Both the position numbers and the translations under genes were made by a program. Positions 17,999 through 25,948 of a stretch of 64,000 nucleotides of DNA are shown here, one piece after another. The stretch is taken from positions 2,542,001-2,606,000 of the forward strand of contig NZ_CP048106.1 of the NCBI RefSeq assembly GCF_010092985.1, read 5' to 3'. The DNA is from Pontibacter pudoricolor (GTDB lineage: Bacteria; Bacteroidota; Bacteroidia; Cytophagales; Hymenobacteraceae). The notes under the pieces are model-generated. The model was not told the origin of the DNA. It ran no database searches and worked only from the letters and a program-made list of their open reading frames with translations. Positions within the stretch are counted from its first letter, which is position 1; every line of letters starts with the position of its first letter.

Positions 17999-19516
17999 AT
18001 GCCCTTGTTGCTACAACAAAATCGTGTTCGTCGTTTTACTTACTGGTTACTTATAGGTGCAGGCATTTACACCTTGCTGCCCTTCCTGGCACTTTCCTTT
18101 TTCAACCACCCCTCTGCCGACGATTTCAGTTTTGCCGTGCGCGACCGTGAACTGGATTACCTGACCGTGATGCAGCACTACTATAACACCTGGACGGGCC
18201 GCTATTTCAGTACGATTACCCTGTTCCGGATTAACCCTATGATTTCGGGTTCTATTTTGCTTTACAGGCTTTACTCCTTGCTGTTACTCCTTTTTTTCTG
18301 CGGAAGTCTGTACTTTTTGCTATCAACTGTAACCCGACAGGCGCTTTCTAAAACAAAGATAATTGCCTTAGCTGCCCTGTTATTTACACTTTACCTGCTT
18401 CAGATTCCCAGCCCGCCCGAAGGCTTCTACTTTTTCTCAACCTACGCTACCTACCAGTTGCCTAACATCCTGCTGATGGTCATGCTCGCACTGCTTTTTA
18501 AATTCTTCCAGACGCAGCGAGCAACAGCAAAGAAACTATACAGCATTCTAATAGCTATACTTATAGTTGCGATGGTCGGCTCTAACGAAATGGCACTGGT
18601 CATCACTTTTACAACGATAGCTTTCATAACTATAGTTAACCTTAAAAACCCGGAGGCACGGCCTTACCTGGTGGTTTTATTTATAGTTTGTGTGGTAAGC
18701 TGTCTGGTAGCGGCACTGGCTCCGGGCAACTATAATCGCATGCACGAACACCCAAATGGCGGCAAACTGGTCTGGTCGGTGGTGTATGCTGGATTTATGA
18801 CAGGGCTGTCGTTTTACCGGTGGCTGTTGCCCCTGCTGGCGGCATCTATAGTTTACGTACTGTATTTCGGTTTACCATTGGCAGAAAAACTGAAGAACAA
18901 CCGCGCTTTTATAGTTGATCTGAGGTTGGTAGTCTTGTACGTTCTGGCATCTATTTTCCTGATGAACTTTGTGTTTGCCTGGTCTACGGGCGAGCGGGCT
19001 ACCCCACGATTGGAGAATGTGATCTATTTCTTTTTCCTGTTTGGCTGGTTTTATAGTCTGCAGGTTGCTATGCATACTTATAGGGCAGCTTTTACAGCAA
19101 ACTATACTATATCTCCTGTTATTCCGGGCTTTGCACTGCTCATCTTTATCCTCAGCGTACTCAACATCGACAATAACATCAGCACTGCTTATACCGATCT
19201 TATTTCGGGCAAAGCGGCTGCTTACGACAAAGCCCTGAACCAGCGGTATGCTTCGCTTAAAGCATCAGACTGTGACTCTTGTTTAGTTGCGCCACTGCCC
19301 GCCATTCCTGAAACCATTTATTTTGCTGACATCATCTCCGGAACAGAAAACAGCAATGAAAGAACGGACAGGATATGGATAAACAATGGTTTTGCCAACT
19401 ACATGAACAAGGCTGCCATCTATCTTTCTGAGCCCAACCCTCCGATTCAGGATAACCTGACCACGCTCCGAAAAACCGGAAAAAACACCTTGCGTGAAAA
19501 ATCTGTTATCAGATAA
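17999..19516 (+). CDS. Polytopic membrane protein, DUF6056-like
   Basis: A 505-residue protein with about 11-12 hydrophobic segments. The first loop holds NHPSADDFSFAVRDRE and TWTGRYFST, a pattern I associate with DUF6056 and more broadly with GT-C-like membrane glycosyltransferases, where acidic residues follow the first helix. The tail after residue 400 is soluble and ends in a basic stretch. A role in transferring sugars to surface polymers is a guess from this resemblance. Monocistronic; it carries many TATAGTT motifs, unlike the following dnaK. Confidence 0.68.
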   Translation: MPLLLQQNRVRRFTYWLLIGAGIYTLLPFLALSFFNHPSADDFSFAVRDRELDYLTVMQHYYNTWTGRYFSTITLFRINPMISGSILLYRLYSLLLLLFFCGSLYFLLSTVTRQALSKTKIIALAALLFTLYLLQIPSPPEGFYFFSTYATYQLPNILLMVMLALLFKFFQTQRATAKKLYSILIAILIVAMVGSNEMALVITFTTIAFITIVNLKNPEARPYLVVLFIVCVVSCLVAALAPGNYNRMHEHPNGGKLVWSVVYAGFMTGLSFYRWLLPLLAASIVYVLYFGLPLAEKLKNNRAFIVDLRLVVLYVLASIFLMNFVFAWSTGERATPRLENVIYFFFLFGWFYSLQVAMHTYRAAFTANYTISPVIPGFALLIFILSVLNIDNNISTAYTDLISGKAAAYDKALNQRYASLKASDCDSCLVAPLPAIPETIYFADIISGTENSNERTDRIWINNGFANYMNKAAIYLSEPNPPIQDNLTTLRKTGKNTLREKSVIR

Positions 19517-19954
19517 AAAAAATTTAACAGCGCTTGCAACCCTTTTGCCCTAAGGAGTACTCTTGTTTTTAGAAGGCCGCTATTAAACCTACTTCCGGTG
19601 TAAGTTTCAGTAGCAACAAGGTCTTTTACACATAATGTGTTTTAGGTGTTAAAGTGAACATTAGCTCCCGTTACTTGTCGTGGCGGGGGCTTTTGTTTTT
19701 TATGACCTCTGCCAACCAAACTATAGATTTCTGTTTAGATTCCTTTTAAATCCGTAGCTAAGTATAGGTCATAGGTAAATCTGTCGCAGGTTGGCTGGCA
19801 GCTTCGGTTTAAGTCAGACAAAACCGTAACTATAGTTTTACTTCGTGACAGAATGACATAAAAAACAACCTTAAAAACGGTTGGCATATTGGTTGATAGA
19901 ATGCTACCAACAGTAAAGAAATTTTTTGATAGGAAACTATAATAAAACTATAGA
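19517..19954. other. Spacer with a terminator and the dnaK leader
   Basis: A hairpin of AGCTCCCG (19663-19670) and CGGGGGCT (19684-19691) followed by TTTTGTTTTTT probably ends the upstream membrane-protein transcript. The remaining 250 bases should contain the dnaK promoter. I see no CIRCE inverted repeat and no exact TAnnTTTG box. Confidence 0.6.
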
Positions 19955-21889
19955 ATGGGAAAAATAATAGGTATTGACTTGGGTACAACCAACTCGTGCG
20001 TTTCCGTAATGGAAGGTAATGAGCCGGTAGTTATTCCAAACAGCGAAGGCCGCAGAACAACTCCGTCTATCGTTGCTTTTTTAGACGGTGGTAACGGCGA
20101 GCGTAAAGTAGGTGATCCTGCCAAGCGCCAGGCAATCACTAACCCACAGAACACGATCGCTTCGATCAAGCGTTTTATGGGCCACAGCTACAACGAAATT
20201 AGCGAAGAAGCCAAGCAGGTATCTTACAAAGTAATTCAGGGCAGCAACAACACTATTCGTGTAGAGATCGGTGACCGCCAGTACACGCCGCAGGAAATTT
20301 CTGCGATGGTGCTTCAGAAAATGAAGGCTACTGCTGAAGATTATCTGGGCACAACCATAACAGAAGCAGTTATTACGGTACCAGCTTACTTTAACGATGC
20401 ACAGCGCCAGGCTACCAAAGAAGCCGGACAGATTGCAGGCCTTGAAGTGAAGCGTATCATTAACGAGCCAACAGCAGCAGCGCTTGCTTACGGTTTGGAT
20501 AAAAAACACAAAGATCAGAAGATCGCGGTATTCGACTTAGGTGGCGGTACATTCGATATTTCGATCCTGGAGTTAGGTGATGGCGTGTTTGAAGTACTTT
20601 CTACGAATGGTGATACACACCTTGGTGGCGACGACTTTGACCAGAAGATCATTAACTGGCTTGCAGAGGAATTTAAGAACGACGAAGGCATTGACCTGCG
20701 CAAGGACCCAATGGCACTTCAGCGTTTGAAAGAAGCTGCTGAGAAAGCAAAAGTGGAGCTTTCGTCTTCTAACGAAACCGAGATCAACCTGCCATACATT
20801 ATGCCGGTTGACGGTGTTCCGAAACACCTGGTACGTAAATTAACGCGTTCTAAATTTGAGCAGCTGACTGACGACCTGATCCGCAGATCTATGGAGCCTT
20901 GTAAAAAAGCGCTTCAGGATGCAGGATTATCCACTTCTGATATTGATGAAGTGATCCTGGTGGGTGGTTCTACCCGTATCCCTAAAGTACAGGAAGAAGT
21001 AGAGAAGTTCTTTGGCAAGAAGCCTTCTAAAGGTGTGAACCCGGATGAGGTGGTTGCAATTGGTGCCGCCATTCAGGGTGGTGTACTGACTGGTGAAGTA
21101 AAAGATGTACTGCTACTGGACGTAACGCCGCTTTCACTGGGTATCGAAACGATGGGTGGTGTAATGACCAAGCTGATCGAATCTAACACAACTATACCGA
21201 CCAAGAAATCGGAGACATTCTCAACAGCATCTGATAACCAGCCGTCTGTAGAGATCCACGTACTGCAGGGTGAGCGCCCAATGGCCCGCGATAACCGCAC
21301 CATCGGCAGATTCCACCTGGATGGTATTCCACCGGCACCTCGTGGCGTTCCGCAGATCGAAGTAATTTTTGATATTGATGCCAACGGTATACTTCACGTA
21401 ACTGCTAAAGATAAGGCAACCGGTAAAGAGCAGAAGATCCGTATCGAGGCCTCTTCTGGTCTGAGCGAGCAGGAGATTGAGCGCATGCGCCAGGAAGCAG
21501 AAGCCAACGCCGAAGCTGATAAGAAAGCGAAGGAAGAGATCGAGAAGCTGAATGCTGCTGACTCTATGATCTTCCAGACTGAAAAACAGCTGAAAGAATA
21601 TGGCGATAAGTTATCGGAAGGTAACAAAACTGCTATCGAAGGTGCGCTGGGTCAGTTAAGAACGGCTCATGGTGCTAAAGACGTTGCCGGAATTGATTCT
21701 GCGATGGAAGCGCTGAACAATGCCTGGAGTGCAGCATCGCAGGAGATGTATGCAGCCGGTGCCGGACAGGAAGGCGCTGCTGGCGCACAAGCTGGCGGTA
21801 ATGGTCAGGCTGGCGGTTCGCAAGGGCAGGCAGCTAACGATGGCGGCGTAACCGATGTTGATTACGAAGAAGTAGACGGTAACAAGTAA
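19955..21889 (+). CDS. dnaK: Molecular chaperone DnaK (Hsp70)
   Basis: A 644-residue, full-length Hsp70. The ATPase domain starts with [19 protein letters not shown] and includes [41 protein letters not shown] and [11 protein letters not shown]. The interdomain linker is [18 protein letters not shown] near residue 388. A substrate-binding domain and helical lid follow, then a Gly/Ala/Gln-rich tail ending in the Bacteroidota-style [10 protein letters not shown]. It folds and rescues proteins in the cytoplasm with DnaJ and GrpE, neither of which is adjacent here. Codon use looks highly expressed, and the gene has only one AACTATA motif in 1.9 kb. Confidence 0.99.
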   Translation: MGKIIGIDLGTTNSCVSVMEGNEPVVIPNSEGRRTTPSIVAFLDGGNGERKVGDPAKRQAITNPQNTIASIKRFMGHSYNEISEEAKQVSYKVIQGSNNTIRVEIGDRQYTPQEISAMVLQKMKATAEDYLGTTITEAVITVPAYFNDAQRQATKEAGQIAGLEVKRIINEPTAAALAYGLDKKHKDQKIAVFDLGGGTFDISILELGDGVFEVLSTNGDTHLGGDDFDQKIINWLAEEFKNDEGIDLRKDPMALQRLKEAAEKAKVELSSSNETEINLPYIMPVDGVPKHLVRKLTRSKFEQLTDDLIRRSMEPCKKALQDAGLSTSDIDEVILVGGSTRIPKVQEEVEKFFGKKPSKGVNPDEVVAIGAAIQGGVLTGEVKDVLLLDVTPLSLGIETMGGVMTKLIESNTTIPTKKSETFSTASDNQPSVEIHVLQGERPMARDNRTIGRFHLDGIPPAPRGVPQIEVIFDIDANGILHVTAKDKATGKEQKIRIEASSGLSEQEIERMRQEAEANAEADKKAKEEIEKLNAADSMIFQTEKQLKEYGDKLSEGNKTAIEGALGQLRTAHGAKDVAGIDSAMEALNNAWSAASQEMYAAGAGQEGAAGAQAGGNGQAGGSQGQAANDGGVTDVDYEEVDGNK

Positions 21890-21910
21890 GAACCGAATAC
21901 GCAACTATAG

Positions 21911-21946
21911 AAAAGCCCCGCTGGTTTCAGCGGGGCTTTTTGTTTT
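21911..21946 (+). terminator. dnaK terminator
   Basis: AAAAGCCCCGCTG pairs with CAGCGGGGCTTTT, followed by TGTTTTA. Confidence 0.92.
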
Positions 21947-22038
21947 ATGTCATAGTTTATTTTCTAAAAGCATAAATCCAAACTGGCTCTCCACTAAACA
22001 AGCTTAAACATTCAGAATTTGTATATATTGCATTTACT

Positions 22039-22716
22039 ATGAAACATATCTTAACAATCTTTATGCTTTGTGCTGTTGTGTTACAAACAAATGCACAAAT
22101 AGAATCCGGTACCAAATATATTGGTGGCACTATCGGGGGTAGTGCACGTACGACCACTTCTGACTACAAAACATCATCATTTAATGTGCAACCCTCTGTT
22201 GGTTACTTCCTTAACAGTAACTGGATGATTGGCCTGAGTACAGAGTATAATGTTACGAATGCTGAAAATTATGCTACTATTTATATAGGTGGTTATAACC
22301 AGCACGCTGTTACTTATAGCTTAAAATCAACAGTTATCAAACTAGGCCCGGCAGTACGTTATTATTATCATGTGAGCGATAGATTCTCCCTATTTGGTGA
22401 AGGAAGTATAGGAGTTATTTTGGTAAAAGATAAACACACCGCTGAGAACGTTGAATTTTATAGTGATCCTAATCCTTACTATAGAGGTACTACAACAATT
22501 TCAAAATATGAAAAGCTTCGTGTAGGGTTAGCACCTGGAATAGTATATTTCCCGACTCCAAGAATAGGTATTGAGTTGAAGGCCAACGTAATGAGTTATC
22601 AAACCAATCTAAGTGATGAAAAAACCCAGGCTTTGTTCAGTATAAGCAATAAAAGTGAATTTAATGCCACATTCAATTTAGCAAGTACAAGTATAGGAGC
22701 AGGATTTTACTTCTAA
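22039..22716 (+). CDS. Outer-membrane beta-barrel protein
   Basis: A 225-residue protein with a signal peptide ending LQTNAQIESG and alternating amphipathic strands to the end (GGTIGGSARTTT, FNVQPSVGYFLNSNWMIGLS, IKLGPAVRYYYHVS, FSLFGEGSIGV, GLAPGIVYFPTPRIGIELKA). The terminal SIGAGFYF is a typical barrel C-terminus. It fits the OmpA-like/OMP_b-brl 8-10-strand class; the ligand or role is unknown. The terminator after it is a degraded copy of the dnaK terminator, and the following gene is also a barrel. Confidence 0.85.
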   Translation: MKHILTIFMLCAVVLQTNAQIESGTKYIGGTIGGSARTTTSDYKTSSFNVQPSVGYFLNSNWMIGLSTEYNVTNAENYATIYIGGYNQHAVTYSLKSTVIKLGPAVRYYYHVSDRFSLFGEGSIGVILVKDKHTAENVEFYSDPNPYYRGTTTISKYEKLRVGLAPGIVYFPTPRIGIELKANVMSYQTNLSDEKTQALFSISNKSEFNATFNLASTSIGAGFYF

Positions 22717-22738
22717 ATTAATACACAACGCAACTATA

Positions 22739-22775
22739 CAAAAGCTCCTTTGGCTTCAGTGGGGCTTTTTGTTTT
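22739..22775 (+). terminator. Terminator after the barrel gene, resembling the dnaK terminator
   Basis: AAAGCTCC pairs with GGGGCTTT (one G-T pair), followed by a T run. The flanks CAACTATA and TTTTTGTTTTA match the dnaK terminator flanks, pointing to a duplicated terminator. Confidence 0.75.
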
Positions 22776-22894
22776 ATACAGCTATTATCAGTATATAGCG
22801 GCATTAATATTTAACTATAATCCTTTAAGCCTAAAACGCTGCCAATTTTCATTATTACACATCTTCTCCATTTCAGAAAACTTTTAGCCTCATT

Positions 22895-23084
22895 ATGAAA
22901 CAACTTTACATTACTATTTAGCAGTGCAGCCTTTGCCCAGCAGGATTTCAGGCAGGGTTATATTATACAGAATGGCGACACCACAACCGGACTTGTAGAT
23001 TACCGTGGTGCCCAGCGCAACACTCACCAGATTTCTTTTAAAAGTAATAATGCTGCCGAAGCGCAGAACTTTACACCAACTCAG
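22895..23084 (+). pseudogene. Frameshifted 5' end (signal peptide) of the following barrel gene
   Basis: ATG at 22895 starts MKQLYITI and then meets TAG. One base out of phase, the frame of the downstream protein reads NNFTLLFSSAAFAQQDF, a normal lipophilic signal core and cleavage site, and stays open into the 23085 frame with no other stop after TGA at 22896. Removing one base between 22898 and 22906 would restore a single 400-residue secreted protein. No homopolymer is present to suggest slippage. Confidence 0.78.
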
Positions 23085-24125
23085 GTGCAGGGTTATGGCT
23101 TTAATAAGGAGCAGAAGTTCTACGAATCTAAACTGGTACCGGCTTTCGACACCCTGAGCGTAGAACAGACACTTTTTGCACAGCTGTTGGTTAAAGGTAA
23201 AGCCAACCTGTACCACCTGCGCGACCCCTTGCAGAAAGACCGCTTTTACATCTCTAAGAACGGAGAACCACTACGGGAGCTTAAGGTAGAAGAGTTTAAA
23301 CAAAAAAATACCCAAGAAGGCCGTAAACATGGCCATACCTACATGATGCGCCGCGAACTGTACAAGCCTGTACTTATGCAAACGTTTCTGGATTGTACTT
23401 CTATAACCGAAGATAATATAAACAAAGTAGTTACCGGCCTCAATTCGCTTTCAACTATAGTTAAGCAATATAACGAGTGCGTTGGGCAAGAGGAATACAG
23501 CAAAGTACCATCGAAAATACGCATCGGCGTGGGTCCCATTGCAGGTATCAGCAGTTCAACGCTTTCGTATAAGATAGAAGATTCAGATATGAATTTTAAC
23601 AACACCTCTGTAAAGCCTGTTGCAGGTATCTTTTTTAACTTTTCGATGCCAACAATCAGCGAAAAGCTATCATTACAGCTAGAGATGCTGTATGCGCCTA
23701 ATTATTTTGAAGCAAGTTTAGGAGACAACCCCAATGTACCGGGCACCTCAACCAGCGAGATCTGGATCGATGTAACGCACCTTAAAATACCAGTTCTGGC
23801 ACGGTATACCTACCCAAGAGGCACTTTCAGACCATACTTTAACATAGGCCCGGTTATAAATCTGGTGGCATCCCAGAAAAATGAGATTACCACAACATCT
23901 GCATTCGGAGGATCTACGCGCACAAAAACAGAACCTTTCCTGGGAGAAGATGATTTCCTGACATTATCCGGAGGCATGACAGCCGGTCTTGGCATCTCTT
24001 ACTCGCTTCTGGGCAAGCCACTTATCCTGGAAGCACGCTACGAGATGAACGACGGGGTGTCACGTTTCTCAAGTCACGATACGAGCATCAAAAGCTTAAT
24101 GCTGGTATTGTCTTACAAACTATAG
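23085..24125 (+). CDS. Outer-membrane beta-barrel protein lacking its signal peptide in frame
   Basis: The open frame begins at GTG 23085, but homologous-looking sequence continues upstream in the same frame to about 22900 (see the 22895 entry), so this is the body of a longer protein. The N-terminal part (about 115 residues) is a soluble domain. From IRIGVGPIAGISSSTLSYK onward it is a PorT-type 8-strand barrel (VTHLKIPVLARYTYPRG, FRPYFNIGPVINLVA, LGISYSLLGKPLILEARYE, LMLVLSYKL). Without a signal peptide it could not reach the outer membrane, so it is either a recent pseudogene or carries a sequencing error. A terminator follows. Confidence 0.8.
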   Translation: MQGYGFNKEQKFYESKLVPAFDTLSVEQTLFAQLLVKGKANLYHLRDPLQKDRFYISKNGEPLRELKVEEFKQKNTQEGRKHGHTYMMRRELYKPVLMQTFLDCTSITEDNINKVVTGLNSLSTIVKQYNECVGQEEYSKVPSKIRIGVGPIAGISSSTLSYKIEDSDMNFNNTSVKPVAGIFFNFSMPTISEKLSLQLEMLYAPNYFEASLGDNPNVPGTSTSEIWIDVTHLKIPVLARYTYPRGTFRPYFNIGPVINLVASQKNEITTTSAFGGSTRTKTEPFLGEDDFLTLSGGMTAGLGISYSLLGKPLILEARYEMNDGVSRFSSHDTSIKSLMLVLSYKL

Positions 24126-24148
24126 GCTATCGGTTGATAACAATATTC

Positions 24149-24185
24149 AAAAACCCCTGCTGTATCTCAGCAGGGGATTTTTGCT
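24149..24185 (+). terminator. Terminator after the second barrel gene
   Basis: AAACCCCTGCTG pairs with CAGCAGGGGATTT and is followed by TTGCTTTT. Confidence 0.85.
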
Positions 24186-24243
24186 TTTAAATATTATAGT
24201 TTCAGCCACTTGCGGCAAATCTGCCAAATCCGTACTTTTAAAG

Positions 24244-24738
24244 ATGCTTGCTACATTCTACACTTGCAGTTACCAAACGCCCATCGGGTACTTAAACCTG
24301 GCAGCTACCGATACCCACTTGGTCTCGTGCCTTTTTTCGGATATAGCTTATCCCAACTCGCCGGAGCAGCCAGCGGTTTTGCAGCAAACTATAACCCAGC
24401 TTAACGAATATTTTGCAGGTACACGCAGGCAGTTCGATATTCCAATGCAGCCGGAAGGCACTGATTTTCAGCAAAAAGTATGGGCAAACCTTTTGTCGGT
24501 TCCTTTCGGAAAAACAGTTTCTTACATGGCAGTGGCAAGAGCAGTGTCTGGCGAGAAGGCGATCCGGGCAGTAGGGGCTGCTAATGGCAAAAACCCGATC
24601 TGCCTTATAGTTCCGTGCCACCGCGTTATAGGCAGCGATGGCAGCCTGACCGGTTACGCCGGCGGCCTGTGGCGCAAAGAATGGCTTTTAAAACACGAAG
24701 GCATCCTGAAACCAACCCAGCAACTCACCCTTTTTTAA
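24244..24738 (+). CDS. ogt: Methylated-DNA--protein-cysteine methyltransferase
   Basis: The frame is open from a TTG at 24181, but that start lies in the preceding terminator tail; ATG 24244 (MLATFYTCSYQTPIGYL) gives the usual 164-residue length. The active-site motif LIVPCHRVIG is present, with nucleophile C125, preceded by FQQKVWANLLSVPFGKTVSY and RAVGAANGKNP (helix-turn-helix and Asn hinge). It removes alkyl groups from O6-alkylguanine in DNA by irreversible transfer to cysteine. It lacks an Ada regulatory domain. A clear family member. Confidence 0.95.
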   Translation: MLATFYTCSYQTPIGYLNLAATDTHLVSCLFSDIAYPNSPEQPAVLQQTITQLNEYFAGTRRQFDIPMQPEGTDFQQKVWANLLSVPFGKTVSYMAVARAVSGEKAIRAVGAANGKNPICLIVPCHRVIGSDGSLTGYAGGLWRKEWLLKHEGILKPTQQLTLF

Positions 24739-24832
24739 ACTATAACTCCTTATAACACAACCTGTTTTATTTTTTATAGTATATCAAAAACTGCAAACGC
24801 GGTTAAATGATAAACTATGACAAAAATATACC

Positions 24833-25279
24833 ATGCAGGCTATATATCTTAAATCAGGAGAAAGAGTAGTTCCGGCTTCTTTAAGAATGCGCGCTATTGC
24901 ATTTATAATTGATGCTGTACTTATAGTTACTATAGCGGCCATCGCTGATTACTATACCGTCAGCAGCAACGAAGCGACATTTGTCTGGAAACCTGAAACA
25001 CTGATTTATATAGTGCTGGGCTGGTTATATTTTGCAGGCGCCGAAACAAGCGCTGTGCAGGCTACACTGGGCAAATACCTGCTTGGTTTACAGGTGGTAG
25101 ATAAGCATAACAACCGCCTTACGTTCAAAAACGCTACTATCCGTTACTTTGCCAGGCCCCTTTCTATCATGATCATGCTGATGCGGTTTGTGCGTGGCCT
25201 GCCTGTAGCAAAGCACCGGTACTTCCATAACCGGGTAACCGACTCGAATGTGGTAAAACAGGCCCGGCACCATACGTAA
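24833..25279 (+). CDS. RDD family membrane protein
   Basis: A 148-residue protein with the RDD pattern: arginines in SLRMRAIAFIIDAVLI with the aspartate of the first helix, a second helix around residues 55-72, and the GKYLLGLQVVDKHNNRLTFK loop typical of the domain. The C-terminus is basic with a histidine pair. The family consists of small membrane proteins, sometimes linked to ion exchange; no specific role can be read here. It ends at a terminator shared with the convergent phosphatase gene. Confidence 0.85.
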   Translation: MQAIYLKSGERVVPASLRMRAIAFIIDAVLIVTIAAIADYYTVSSNEATFVWKPETLIYIVLGWLYFAGAETSAVQATLGKYLLGLQVVDKHNNRLTFKNATIRYFARPLSIMIMLMRFVRGLPVAKHRYFHNRVTDSNVVKQARHHT

Positions 25280-25294
25280 CATACCCTTAGACTA

Positions 25295-25332
25295 TAAAAA
25301 AGCCCGCTTAGTAAAGTAAGCGGGCTTTTCCT
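25295..25332. terminator. Bidirectional terminator
   Basis: AAAAAAGCCCGCTTA pairs with TAAGCGGGCTTTT; A and T runs on both sides let it serve the RDD gene and the convergent phosphatase gene. Confidence 0.9.
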
Positions 25333-25350
25333 TTTTACAGCAACTATAGT

Positions 25351-25917
25351 TTAGTTGGTTGCGGCGCCATAGGTATCAGCTTCTACGGTTGCTGTGCCGT
25401 CGGCTTGTATAGTAACTTTAAAGATATGGTCGTACTTGCTGTCTGCTACTTCGGCAAACGGCTTTTTGGCTCCAAGGGCCTCAACTATAGGTAGAATAGT
25501 ATTTGAGTGGCCAACCACAACTATAGTTTTACCGGCATTATTGGTTAATATCTGTTTCTTAAGCCCTTCAAAATCGTGACCTTCGTACGTATTTACGGGT
25601 AGCTTGCGGACATCTGCCAATGGTTTTATGGTCAGGGTATTACGCTTGTATTTTGTACTATACAGGGCATCAACCGGCTTACCGTTTAAATAAGTTACCA
25701 GGGCTTTTGCACGGGCCTCCCCTTCCGGAGTAAGCACAGGGTCTTCGGCTTTAGGGTCTGTCGCAACTTTCTCGGCATGGCGTACTACATAAATAGTGGT
25801 CACGGCTTTGTCTTTTTCGCCATTGGCAGCAGCTACTGAGTCAGTTGGCTGGTTACACGACCAGGCCAGCCCGATCAGCAACGCGAGTACAAACCTGAAG
25901 AACAAGGATAGTTTCAT
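25351..25917 (-). CDS. Histidine phosphatase superfamily lipoprotein
   Basis: A 188-residue protein with a lipobox (GLAWSC, lipidated C21). The RHG-type catalytic motif is VVRHAEK (R46, H47), with partner R92 in KYKRNTL and H137 in VVVGHSNT. This is the phosphoglycerate mutase-like fold, a phosphohistidine-based phosphatase, here anchored to an outer or inner membrane leaflet. The substrate is unknown. The TPR/HExxH gene lies 31 bases upstream on the same strand, so the two may be co-transcribed. Confidence 0.9.
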   Translation of the reverse strand: MKLSLFFRFVLALLIGLAWSCNQPTDSVAAANGEKDKAVTTIYVVRHAEKVATDPKAEDPVLTPEGEARAKALVTYLNGKPVDALYSTKYKRNTLTIKPLADVRKLPVNTYEGHDFEGLKKQILTNNAGKTIVVVGHSNTILPIVEALGAKKPFAEVADSKYDHIFKVTIQADGTATVEADTYGAATN

Positions 25918-25948
25918 AAAGTATGAGTGGGTTATAGTTTACATATGG

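Noticed and set aside
19790..19954. CIRCE or other heat-shock operator before dnaK
   Set aside because: No TTAGCACTC-N9-GAGTGCTAA-like inverted repeat is present in the leader.
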